Shown here: positions 1 to 10,648 of the stretch, piece by piece
How the letters are laid out: each line of letters starts with the position of its first letter
Numbering within the stretch: position 1 is the first letter of the stretch
Assembly (NCBI GenBank): GCA_963573305.1
Contig: OY754327.1
Span: forward strand, 141,152,855-141,216,854
Direction: 5' to 3'
Length of the DNA stretch: 64,000 nt
From: Pyrrhosoma nymphula
Lineage: Eukaryota > Arthropoda > Insecta > Odonata > Coenagrionidae
The notes under the pieces: model-generated
The model's input: only the letters and a program-made list of their open reading frames with translations
Databases searched by the model: none
Told to the model about the DNA's origin: nothing
Translations under genes and position numbers: made by a program

Positions 1-690
1 CTCAATAATTTTTTTCGATGAGGTCAAGTCTATTATTCAAATATGACTTCCTTCCATAACCTGTTCAAAATTTGGTAGATTTTTCTAATTTTATTCAGTT
101 TTGGATTAGTACGTATTTCTGCGACATATTCCTCATTTTTGTGAAGTGTAAATTTTTCCAGATTTTTTTGCAAATCGGCGATATGACATCGTTTCCCAAA
201 AAAATGACGTACACAGAATCCACCGTGTGGTCCAAAAATGCTCTTTGTCAGGCTTTTTCACAATGCTCTGCAGCATTATTAGCGCCAAGAAAACTCGTAT
301 TTCAGGAGCACTCACTTCACGCCATTGTTCTCTGGAACCAGAGCGTTTTTCATGAAGGCACTGATTAGCATACCAATTTGTCTCATCAGTAATTAGTTAC
401 ATGAATTCATTGCCGAAGAACAGCTGAAAAAACTGGAGTACACCACCATCTTCTTGAACTTCAAAATTGAGTGATGAAGCACTTTCAAAATTGAACCTTG
501 CGGGTGCAAGGAGGGGGAGATTCGCTACTTTTCATTTCTCTCCATTGGTCGTCTTCAATAGCCTCACCTTCGCACTCGGCATCTGATATGGTATGCTCGG
601 AGAAGCTCGATTCAGATCCCGAAGTTTCTAAATTTCCTTTTTCCACCTCAACACCCTTTCACTCTCACTTTCTGTTGCAGAATGAATAAA
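1..690 (-). pseudogene. piggyBac-type transposase remnant A (N-terminal half)
   Basis: Read on the minus strand, this gives a decayed piggyBac (DDE_Tnp_1_7) N-terminal half. First comes a Ser/Glu-rich acidic segment (about 690-510), then FQLFFGNEF, TDETNWYANQCL, WREVSAPEIRVFLALIMLQS, then, after a frameshift near 140, NPKLNKIRKIYQILNRL. These follow the family order 'ETNRYA', 'EIKVFLALILLMGIVKKP', 'PKLNKI'. Several stops and at least two frameshifts break it. The catalytic aspartates would lie beyond base 1. It is a relic, not a gene. Confidence 0.7.
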
Positions 691-2449
691 GCAAAACAGT
701 AAAAAAACACTAAGGTAACCAAAAATTGCTATCGACATCTAATCACATAAAAACGTATTTCTGTGAAACGCTGATGGAGAAGGGACACTAGACGTGAATG
801 CTCAGGAGGAGAGTGAATAACTAACGTATGTCTCCGTTGAAAATTTAGGATAAATTGAAATGATTTTATGTCGACACCCTTTGATAAAGGTAAAAGAATT
901 TCAGGGGTACACTAGGAATATCCACGGAGATATTGACATAAGCTTGTATACAGTACCTTCCCGAAGAGGATAAGACAAATCGGTGAGATTTAGAGAGAAG
1001 GGAGGGGTACCGAGAAAGATGGAAATCAGGGGAAATAATAACAAAGGCGGAGTCTTCCTGCTCAAAGTCTTGCTAAATGCACGTCTGAGGGAAAATATGC
1101 CTTTTCCTTATGTGCGTATTCTTCGCTTTCAAAGATTACCGCAAAACAAGCACATGAGGTCGTAAAGCAATGAGGATGAAGGCATTCTTTTCCACAGAAG
1201 ATCTTTCCCATTCATAAGGGTCCGCTGTCCCACTTGAGTGAAGAAATATTGGCCCTATTATGACAGGCATCAAGCAGGGTTGGAAAGCGACCGCACGCCC
1301 AACCATTTTCCTGGGGCTTCCCAGACGGACAATGCACTCTTGGTGGGGCGCCCCTTATCTATTGCCCCTTTTTTCTCGGGTGACCTTGGAAGAAAGAGGG
1401 CTGCATCATAATACATGAGCGCGAGAGGAAACCTGAACGTAATGTAATGAACGGGAAAGCAAGCCACTGCCACTTTCCTGAACATTTTTTGAACTACCAG
1501 TTATGCTGTAATCGAGAGATTTCTTCCGATTTTTCCCGAAAAATGAAATTTACGGGGGTTGGATATAAGATGACTATCATCGTCTAAATCTCAACCTCTA
1601 AAAGCAGTTTGTTGCATAAGTGGAAGCCACTAGAGACTGAAAGGTTACTTACGAGTCTGAGAAATCAAGAGTTTCACGTCAACACGGCAGATTTTATTTT
1701 ACTACAACACCGCATTCGAAGGACAGGAAAGGAAGGCTAAGTATTTGAGAAATTTGCTGTAATAGGTATGCATAAGTTCAACAATTCTTTCTGCTCCCAC
1801 ACAATGTATTACTAGAGCATGAACATAACTAGACTAATCATGCGAAAGCACGCTTCACTAGTCATAGCTTTATCCGAATATTCCTTTATCCTGTATTCGC
1901 TGTTTATATGGCTGGTTGCATAACACCCCCTGCCACACGTCCGTGGTGCAGTTTACGGGTAGGTAGGTACGTAATGTATTGTTTAGAAGCGATGGTAAGG
2001 GATTATTTTTATTTTTCCTAATACATAGTATCACTGTTACGAGTGTATATCGCATGACTGTTATTTTTGCATCCAGCCAGTCAGATGGAGATGGCCATGA
2101 ATGTCGGAATCAATTATATTTAGCGTTATGAACCCAAAAATAAAAAACAAATGCAATATTTTTGTAAATGTAATAACATTTGAATGCGGTATACATGCAT
2201 TGATATTACGTCTAAATGTATGAATTCGATACCAGATAAATTTATCTAAAACAAGAGCAGATGATGCGCTAAATCTCACGTGTAATTGTCCAAATACCTA
2301 GGTAAAAATTACGAAAATTATGACGCAATTCCATACGCTAATGCAACGAAATACGTCTCAAAAACTGGCTAAAAATGAACCAGTGTGTCCGCAAACGCCA
2401 TCTGCTGCCTAGAGATAGAATTTCTACGAAGGGGACAAGATTATTCGTC
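691..2449. other. No gene found; one dispersed-repeat motif
   Basis: I see no convincing coding region, RNA gene or terminal repeats here. The stretch at about 1918-1975 (AACACCCCCTGCCACAC and a following GTGCAG-TTTACGGGTAG) recurs at about 42788-42845 in mle intron 10, so at least that part is a dispersed repeat. None of the short open frames resembles a family I know. Confidence 0.5.
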
Positions 2450-2562
2450 TTCGGAAGCTAGGAAGTCGAAAGAGCGGCCTTGGACGAGTTAACTCGTCCC
2501 TGACGCGATTTGACACACCTGGTTAGGACGAGTTAACTCGTCCTTGTCAGGGAAGGGGTTAA
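2450..2562. mobile_element. piggyBac-like terminus with paired 18-bp palindromes
   Basis: The perfect palindrome GGACGAGTTAACTCGTCC occurs twice (2482-2499 and 2526-2543) just inside a terminus CCTTGTCAGGGAAGGGG followed by TTAA at 2559-2562. Read from the TTAA, the end is CCCCTTCCCTGACAAGG, very like the end of the autonomous-type element at 22351 (CCACTTCCCTGACAAG). TTAA is the piggyBac target. The partner end was not located, so this is either a MITE or a truncated copy. Confidence 0.5.
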
Positions 2563-2983
2563 TACAGTAATACCTTGATTTTACGTAGTTCCAGGGACCA
2601 AAAAAGAGGCAGTATGTAAAATAAAAATGTGTAAAATGAAAGGCTGATAAAAATGCATGATGTAATAACATTTTTTTAATATCATCACTGAATTGAAAAT
2701 CAAGCCATGAGTCATGTAAATTGGTTTTTGATGAATGACTTTCATTTGTATTAACAAATTTGATGGCACATAAGATGCACCTTTTAACCCAAAATAATCG
2801 CTTGAAAATCACACCTTGGTCTTACATTTGAAGGCAACTCCACATGCAGGCTAAAGTCATCCACAACACTCTCAATGGAGGGCAAATCTTACTCAAGGTG
2901 GTCTGTACTACCCAGCTCTTTCCTAAGTATTATTATTCATCATTGTTATTTGTGTTATGAACAGTACTATGCTCGATATATAC

Positions 2984-3594
2984 TGTAATGGATCGGTAGA
3001 GAATAGGCGTGGCACTTGTAACTTGCCAGCTTGACACAAGGTGTCTCCAGCATTCATGTGGGATAAGTGCGTTCCGCAAAATCCTTGATCAGGTTAAGTT
3101 CGTGTTTACATTACGGTTGTGCATACAAATATGGTAAGATTGATTGAAGAATTAATTTAGATAATATTGTGTGATCTCAAGAAACTTTAACAAAGAGATT
3201 GTGTCTTCATATTATAGAGATATATATACTGAGGCCTAATTCTCGTTCTTGTCGCGGGACAAGATATCACACGTTCCCCGTAACCGAGGTTGCATTCGTC
3301 TCCCATTCTCGTTTTTTGCGTTCGCGTTCGTGATAAGGTTTGGGCAACTCTGGCTCTGTAACCATGGAAGTGACGTCAGCACCGCTAACGTCATCGATTT
3401 CAGCCAATACGAGTGGAGTGAACTTTCGAGTGGCAGCTGTTAGCAGACGAAAAGGCATGAATAAGCAAATAAACATTTTCAAGCGCTTAAATGTTATAAG
3501 TTTGCTTGTAATACTTTTATTATTAATACAATTGTAACTTAATCGTATTCCATTATTCACTTGCGGTGATTCGGTTCACTTATTCGTTTAGACA
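2984..3594. mobile_element. Solo-LTR-like unit 1, with CRE and TATA-like sites
   Basis: A 611-bp unit begins TGTAATGG and ends GTTTAGACA (TG...CA), flanked by the 4-bp direct repeat ATAC (2980-2983 and 3595-3598). Four-base duplications fit Ty3/gypsy-type LTRs. Inside are a TATATATA stretch near 3222, a palindromic CRE TGACGTCA near 3371, and an AATAAA near 3465, in the order expected for an LTR promoter and poly(A) signal. No internal retroelement genes are present. A four-base repeat can arise by chance, so this is a candidate. Confidence 0.45.
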
Positions 3595-3889
3595 ATACAA
3601 TAGCATTAAATGTAGTGTTCACGGGGTACCCTTAGAAAAAAATACTATAGAACTATATATACTTAATAACTATAGCATATAGTTATTAGGAACAATAGTG
3701 TTTATATATAATCACTGAAGTCCTATAGTTATGAAATATAATGACTATGGGCTGTATGTTATCCTATTGATAATTTTAAAAATTGACTAAAAACATTTTT
3801 CATTGAAGTAACGATGATAAGAACACCATTAATAAAACAAAAACGAATAAACCTTAGAAAGAAAAAATATTAACCTTGTGAGGGAATCG

Positions 3890-3950
3890 ATCTTATTACC
3901 TTGGCAATGGTGGCCAACCACCTAAGCCACTAGGCTAAAACGGCCTGTAT
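3890..3950 (-). repeat. tRNA-like SINE head (minus strand)
   Basis: On the minus strand there is an A-box-like TAGCCTAGTGGC followed about 35 bases later by a B-box-like GATCGATTCCC. The stems do not pair well enough for a working tRNA. This looks like the degenerate head of a tRNA-derived SINE. Confidence 0.35.
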
Positions 3951-4235
3951 TAAATAGCTTTGTTCTCAATTTGTAAAAAATATTGTAAAACTATGTAAAA
4001 TTGAGGACAAATTGACTTTTGAGATCAGAGTATGTCTGCATAAAAAAATAAAACTAACAAGGAGACATCGCGTGAGTGATGTTAGGGACGCAAATGACGC
4101 AATTATTTTCTGAAACTAGAGAGAGAATGCGGGAAAAGTGTCACGGCTTTTTTCCATTTGATGCCGGGTTCGAAAGAAAAACACAACTAAAGAATTTCCC
4201 TCCGTATAAATTTTAAATGCGAGCGTAAGATAAGA

Positions 4236-4315
4236 GAAGCCGTGGCCGAGTGGTTAGAGGCGTTGGACTAACAATCCTAGGACAATGGTGCGGGTTCGAA
4301 TCCCAGTACTGTCAA
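4236..4315 (+). tRNA. tRNA-like sequence, type-II body, anticodon position AAC
   Basis: The sequence has an A box (TGGCCGAGTGGTTAGAGGC), a possible anticodon loop CTAACAA and a B box (GGTTCGAATCCC), followed by CTTTTTTT, a pol III terminator. The body resembles tRNA-Ser/Leu. The acceptor stem does not close and the T stem pairs only partly, so this is a pseudogene or a mobile tRNA-like module rather than a translating tRNA. An inverted copy sits at 6442-6520. Confidence 0.45.
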
Positions 4316-4859
4316 CTTTTTTTCTTTCGAATATTTTACGGAGTCTCTGTGCATTATCCATTCCCATACAGTTATGGCAGTAACGACAATGTTTTTTAAT
4401 TTTCTACCTATTTTCGGGATTTTCAATCAGCCCCTTTGGGAGACTTTTAGAGCTAATTTCGGGATTCTTGTTTGGCCGAAAAGAGGTCACATGCCGAGAG
4501 GCCTAAAATGTGTAGATTTTGAAAATACAAGTATATTTCCGTGAATAGGATGGGCTTCGAATTGTCGTGGCTCTTTCTCAAGGCGGTAAACAATGAACGG
4601 ATTATTATTTTTTAATATACAGCAATGCATGCACTTCAAATTTCCCAGGAACTGCGTTCGAATTATGACTTTTGTGACTCAATTTTTCGTTCAATAGCGA
4701 ACATGATATAAGTTGAAAAGAGATGGTAACTGTTTACGAGGTTATGTAAAAAATATTTGCTATGACCTTTTTGCGGAGCAACATATTACATTGAAGGGAA
4801 GCCTGTATCATGGGGGAGAGGAAGATATAAGATACCAGCTCAAAAAATATCACGCAATG

Positions 4860-5040
4860 ATAACACTATTTCTTTTCCCACCTCATGTTTATTTCAATTG
4901 AAGGAATTCAACTTTTTATTCATGGCGTGGAATTGCTTACTTTCGGATGATATTCATCGTAAAAACATATAAAGCAAAGAATATTTCTGCTCCAAGCCAA
5001 TTTGTTTTCTGTCGCCAGAAAATTTGCATTTGCTCGGAGG
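4860..5040 (-). pseudogene. Truncated second copy of the Cys-rich reading frame
   Basis: On the minus strand this encodes LCFICFYDEYHPKVSNSTP and a stop, clearly related to LCFKCFYDAYHPKVCNAKT at 5642-5720. Flanking DNA (TGTTTATTTCA, GGATGATAT-CATCGTAAAAACAT) is also shared, so about 140 bases are a diverged direct duplication. The upstream part lacks the first cysteines and is broken. Confidence 0.5.
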
Positions 5041-5641
5041 CATATCCGTTCTACAAACTTCAGACCATTTATTTATATGTTCTCATATTTTCTCGGATTT
5101 TAAAGCGAGCCTTAATTCTTTTACTACGGGAGAAACACATGAACACGTGCAGCTCCTGGAAATGCATCCTTCTACGCTGGAGCCGCTCTTCCTATCTGCT
5201 CCCTCAGCCCCTACACATCTTTATAATTTTATTAACCCAAACTAGTTTTCCTCTCTCTCTTTAGGGGCTGCCAAGACCAACGACCTTACATTTCAATGGT
5301 TTGTTCAAGGCATTCTTAAAGACCTCTTTGTCTAGCGTTCGCTCCGGTTCTTATAAGAAGAAGGGATGGAAATTTTGGCGGAAAGAAAAAGTGGAAAATT
5401 TTTTTGAAAAGACAGTGGGTGGGTTGGAAAGAGGAGGCAATGCAGGGAAACCCCTGCGGAAAGAATATTAAGATGAAAGTAGAGAAGAAGCGGAAAATTC
5501 AGGGTAGGAGGATGCATATTTAGGGTTGAGAAGGGGTTAGCCCTTAGGATAGATTCCAACTTAAAAAATGAAACATGCTGATAACAAAGTATTTCTTTTT
5601 CTAAATTATGTTTATTTCATTGATGAAATGTAACATATCAA

Positions 5642-5998
5642 TTATGTCTTTGCATTGCATACTTTTGGATGATATGCATCGTAAAAACATTTGAAACAAA
5701 GAATAATTCTACACCAAGCACATTTTATAAAACTCCCACCTGAGCAGTTACATTTGCGTGAACGCAGATCATGTGGAAAACATATTTCTCGAACATTGCT
5801 GAATACTGTCCTATCTTCGACCAGTTTTGATGCATACCACGCATATCTAATCATGTCACCGAATACAGGCGAAGATAGCTGATGGTGCAGCAATGAATGT
5901 ATTTTAATATTATCATCCCGGGATGTAATTTCTCTTTTTTCTTTTAACAAATAACTGCTATTTTGGTCATAGAAAATATTTTTATAAAAAAAGGTCAT
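5642..5998 (-). CDS. Cys-rich C-terminal frame, family not recognised
   Basis: An open frame of about 118 codons, probably the 3' end of a longer gene. It reads LLHHQLSSPVFGDMIRYAWY, VFSNVREICFPHDL, then a cluster with spacing C-x-C, C-x2-C, C-x2-C and a closing YHP, which looks like a zinc-binding tail. Its start at 5998 falls in the inverted arm, so the true N terminus may be lost. The tail recalls the Cys-rich C-terminal domains of transposases, but I cannot name the family. It is the only coherent protein signal inside the palindrome. Confidence 0.4.
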   Translation of the reverse strand: MTFFYKNIFYDQNSSYLLKEKREITSRDDNIKIHSLLHHQLSSPVFGDMIRYAWYASKLVEDRTVFSNVREICFPHDLRSRKCNCSGGSFIKCAWCRIILCFKCFYDAYHPKVCNAKT

Positions 5999-6441
5999 AG
6001 GAAATATTTTTTACATAACCTCGTAAACAGTTACCATCTCTTTTTTACTTATATCATGTTCGCTATTGAACGAAAAATTGAGTCACAAAAGTCATAATTC
6101 GAACGCAGTTCCTGGGAAATTTGAAGTGCATGCATTGCTGTATATTAAAAAATAGTAATCCGTTCATTGTTTACCGCCTTGAGAAAGAGCCACGACAATT
6201 CGAAGCCCATTCACGGAAATATACTTGTATTTTCAAAATCTACACATTTTAGGTCTCTCGGCATGTGACCTCTTTTCGGCCAAACAAGAATCCCGAAATT
6301 AGCTCCAAAAGTCTCCCAAAGGGGCTGATTGAAAATCCCGAAAATAGGTAGAAAATTAAAAAACATTGTCGTTACTGCCATAACTGTATGGGAATGGATA
6401 ATGCACAGAGACTCCGTAAAATATTCGAAAGAAAAAAAAGT

Positions 6442-6520
6442 TGACAGTACTGGGATTCGAACCCGCACCATTGTCCTAGGATTGTTAGTCCAATGCCTCT
6501 AACCACTCGGCCACGGCTTC
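6442..6520 (-). tRNA. tRNA-like sequence, inverted copy in the right arm
   Basis: Minus-strand copy of the tRNA-like module at 4236-4315, with the same A box, CTAACAA loop, B box and downstream T run (here AAAAAAAA on the + strand at about 6431-6439). It carries the same stem defects, so both derive from one already degenerate ancestor. Confidence 0.45.
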
Positions 6521-6869
6521 TGTTATCTTACTCTCGCATTTAAAAGGATTTATACGGAGGGAAATTCTTTAGTTGCGTTTTTATTTCGAACCCGGCTTCA
6601 AATGGAAAAAAGCCGTGACACTTTTCCCGCATTCTCTCTCTAGTTTCAGAAAATAATTGCATCATTTGCGTCCCTAACATCACTCACGCGATGTCTCCTT
6701 GTAAGTACCGTATTTTCCGGTAGATAACGCGTGCGTTATCTACCCAAAAAGTTAAATTTTGATAAAATAAGAACCTGCGCGTTATACATTAGAAAGCGAT
6801 ATGAAGTAAATCAAATTTTATAGTAAAACTTTGGTGAAATTTTAACTCATCATTTATTAAACATTAGAT

Positions 6870-7470
6870 TATTCAAATCCAAGAAATTCTTCGTCTGACT
6901 CAACATTGAAAGAATCTATTGCATTTAATATTTCTTTGGGCACTTCTTCTGATTCGATTTCAGATAATGTAACGTCATCAACATTCTCATTATACATTTC
7001 ATCCCCTTTTGCCCTAAGGAAACCATTTCTTACACAATTCTCCCTCACAGCTGCCCAACTGCCCTGCGTAAGTCGAGGACTTACTGTATAAATGAAATTT
7101 TGCTATTTTAGCTTCCCAGCCGGAAGGCAATTTTTGTCCAACACTAGTTGATGAGCGAACACTTAAATTGTTCCTTTTCATAAACACAAACACCCAAGAT
7201 GGGTAAGCTATAAAATCTTCAATATTATCTTCCTGAGCGATGCTCTTCGACTCTTGTAAAACACGAACTGTCGATATTCTCATACCTTTCTCTCTCTCAT
7301 TCACAACCCAATCATACAGTTTTTTTCATTCGGCCTTCCGTCATTCCCGCACACTACTCTCACCAACATCAAAGTGTCGAGCAGCTTCATGATTCCCTTT
7401 TTCCCTCGCAGCTTCTATAACTTCCAGTTTAAATTGGGCTGTTTAAGATTTCCTCTGGGAAACACTTCCT
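6870..7470 (-). pseudogene. pogo-type transposase, HTH joined to acidic tail
   Basis: Minus-strand order: a helix-turn-helix segment FKLEVIEAAREKGNHEAARH with SSVRE (about 7440-7360), a CENP-B-type second HTH ending RNNLSVRSSTSVGQKLP (about 7310-7110), then a jump to an acidic C terminus with EIESEEVPKEILNAIDSF and EEFLGFE before a stop near 6875. The catalytic DDE core between them is missing, so it cannot transpose. Stops in the first HTH (at Trp positions) and a frameshift near 7020 add to this. Confidence 0.6.
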
Positions 7471-7979
7471 GCTGCCATGGGTAGGGACGCGCATAACTTG
7501 CAAATTTGATTACGAGAATTTTTACGCGAATTCTGGGTTTTTTCCGCGAAAACACGAATTTCGTATATAATCTCGAATTTCAACATTTCCAACGTCAATT
7601 TCCTCATTTTGGCTGTCTCTGTCATTTAAATTGCAACTGTAAACATTTAGTTTAGCATTACATATTTGGAAATGGCCTTTCCGGTACAACTTTATTCAGA
7701 AATTTTACTCGGATATAAAATTCTTCAATCAAGTTTTGTGAACTAGAACAAACAGAATGAAAAATGCATGCCAAAATTTTGCTATACAGGCAGTCCCCGA
7801 GTTACGTAAGCCTCGACTTACGTTAATATGTACGTTAGTGGGAACCTTACCCAAAACAACGAAAATTACAGAAGTTACGGGATGCGAAGAGTGGTTGCCT
7901 ACTTTCAATGGGCGCGTGTCATGGCATCAGTATAGTGATTTTCTTATGTGACAGTTGTATCACATTCACCAAAACGTAT

Positions 7980-8330
7980 AATGCCGAAGTGGACGGTGAC
8001 AGAAAAGCAGCGTGAGGCAGAATTTCGACAACATGGGTTATATTGGGCTGATAATTTTTTGCAACACAAATATCTTGTGGAAAAGGAAGGACAGCTACTC
8101 GAAACACATATTGAGTGAAAAACATAAGGCTGATGTTGAAAAACATTCTGCCGGTGGGAGTGGAATAAAACAGCTAGCATCCATAATAATATTCAGTGGT
8201 ATTTTTCTTAGGAAACTACTAATTCCTTGCAAAGTATGACAACTTCTAAAGCAGAAGCCAGTCGATACTGGTGCAGATGGCATCAAAGGCAAACTTTGTT
8301 ATTTCATAGTAGAAGACCCAAGTAGAGTAA
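7980..8330 (+). pseudogene. Possible BED-finger-like transposase fragment
   Basis: From the ATG at 7981 the frame reads MPKWTVTEKQREAEF, and in a neighbouring frame IIFCNTNILWKRKDSYSKHI then LSEKHKADVEKHSAG. A Cys followed by H-x5-H spacing resembles the BED zinc finger at the N terminus of hAT-like transposases. It is short and frameshifted. A chance match cannot be excluded. Confidence 0.25.
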
Positions 8331-9341
8331 GATTTGAAAATAGTTTTTGACCCTCAAGTAGTTCTCACAACGTAGGTGAGCCCTGACTTAATCACGAAAT
8401 TGAAGAAAATTCATAGCCTTGAGTCAATTGAGACGGAAAAGTTGATGTTGGGGTTTGGGGAATCACGTCGAATATTACAAAATTTCCAGGGTTCAGTGGA
8501 TATAATGAAAGCAATTCAGGTACTAAAATTGTTTTAACTATCATTTACATTAAAGAGCCTTGAAGCAATTTGGACTCCCTGTGCAAATGTGGACTAAGAG
8601 AGATTTATTTCCTCCTACAACACTGTGCTAATAAATAGGAGAACAAATCTAAAAGAAGAAGTATTAGCTACACTGTCAATTTTTTCATTTGAAAATACGG
8701 TCATTTAACTGTTATTTGGCTCTACATGTAAATTGGTTAGGTATGTGAAATGCACAAAAATATAAAATGTGAATACAGCATGGTATTGTTTAAATTTTCC
8801 CTGATCAATGGTATTCAAAATTTATTGCCAACAGGTGGGCCAGCTGGAAGGAGGTCATTTAATTCACACCAAATGTTATGTCGTGAAAATAACACCGATT
8901 TCAGGGTAAAATAACAGCGCTTTTGCAAAACATAACACCACTTTTGGCTATAAAAAACCCCACCTTTTGCAGGTCTCTAGCCATGGGTAATTCAATTCTA
9001 ATTTTTAAAAATAAACGAAAATCACGAGTTACTTTAGATAGGTACAATAACAAAATATAGACGATGCAACATTATTACAAACAAACATATGACTTACCTT
9101 TCAACCAATTCGCAATGAGAGAATGATGTAAACCACTTGAGTTATCCTCCAGGGCCAATATTCACAAACAATGACGTGCAGTTCTTGCCAGCAATATGAA
9201 AAGAGGGAAATTTTTGGAAATTTTACCACTAATAACCCACACCTTCAGAAATCACTCCCAATCATCACCTCTGGCAGTAATGGTTTGTACTTCTTAATTC
9301 TACCACTATTTCGTGCCACGTGCATTATCTTTACATAAAAA

Positions 9342-10648
9342 CAGGGTGGCTCGTCAGGGAAAACCGGGAAAACCTGGAATTGTCAGGGAATTTTGAATTT
9401 CTGGAAAAGTCAGGGAAAAGTCAGGGAATTTTCGTAACAGTCAGGGAGAAACATGGGTAGGAAATTCGCATTATTTTTCTACCATTACGTTTATCGGCCA
9501 GTCTTTCCCACCCTTTATTTCACCAAAACATTTCACCAACTAAAACTTATGTCCATCGCTGACGTGCATGGAATAAGTCCCATCAATTCGTGGCACATTC
9601 AGTTGTGAATCTTAGTTATTTAGTAGTGAATCAGACGTACAATATATCCCTTTTGCATATCCTTATTGCGATATTTGCCTAGTAATGTTAAAATTCATGG
9701 TCACAATGTATTATGCTAATCACAAGGAATCCGAGGCTATGCTGTTCGGAAAATTTTACCTCGCATTTTTTTTTTAACTTCCGAGACTTAGCTTGAGCGG
9801 CTGGAGCATACTACATAGTATGTAGTAAATACATGCTTGCAGTTCTAAAAATACGAGACGATAATTATTAAAATGGTTATACAAGTACGATGTCACGTGT
9901 AAACAAAATCTTACGCAAGATCATCTTCGATTCCCATATCCCCCTTCGTGAAACAGTAAGAAGAGCCCTCCTCCCCTCCCCACCTTTCACACTCGACGTA
10001 ATTGGTGAATAGCCCCCTTAGCTCCCTCTCGAAGCAATTTTGTCAGGTCAAAAACCACCTCAAACATGATATTCCTGAATATGATGCTGCCGTTGCCAAT
10101 TGCCTCCTGTCTTCGCTCGCAGTGGCGCGCTTACGTTTTGTTTGTTTATCCAAAGAGTTTTACATCGCAATTGATAGCAATAACCTTGCAATCAAGGGGT
10201 TATAACCACATGAATCAAATTGTTATTCGCTTCTGAATGTCACTCGCGCTATCCGATTTTGATCCAGTCCAAAAACTTGGCTTTGGTTTGTATTTTTCGT
10301 GCACCCTAGTGATACCTTTGCCGGAGTCCGACAGTAAATTGGCCATTAACTTTCCCTGCGATGCCTTTTCAGTAATTCTCAGCTTCCCAGAACTACCAAG
10401 ACACGACTGTAATTTGGATGAGAGTTTAACTTATGAAGATTTAATATATTTTTTCATTAGGATGTACGTGTAGATTTTAATGCATTGATTTCAGCTTTTA
10501 ACATTTTCTGAGTTTTGACGAAAATTTAATTCAGCAGAAATAAAATATTCCGATAATAGGTGACCTGTTGGCGATCGGTCAGGGAAATTGTTAAATCCAT
10601 CAGGGAAAATTCAGGGAATTTAAAAATTTTATATCAGTAGCCACCCTG
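9342..10648. mobile_element. hAT-like nonautonomous element (CAGGGTGGC ends)
   Basis: Starts CAGGGTGGCTCGTCAGGGAA and, reversed from 10648, CAGGGTGGCTACTGATATAA. Both subterminal regions are rich in TCAGGGAA repeats. No 8-bp duplication was found (CATAAAAA against AAAAAAGA), and no transposase frame is recognisable inside. A similar left end occurs alone at 34474. Confidence 0.5.

Larger units (their letters stand above)
4057..6702. mobile_element. Long palindromic element with tRNA-like arms
   Basis: About 716 bases at 4057-4772 are repeated in inverted orientation at 5986-6702 with few mismatches, leaving a 1.2-kb centre. Arms of this length exceed those of ordinary MITEs. Each arm carries a type-II tRNA-like sequence followed by a poly-T run. 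The centre encodes, on the minus strand, a Cys-rich protein tail and a partial second copy of it. I could not identify a clear target duplication at 4057/6702. I do not recognise the family; a foldback element or a deletion derivative of a larger long-TIR element are possible. Confidence 0.6.
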
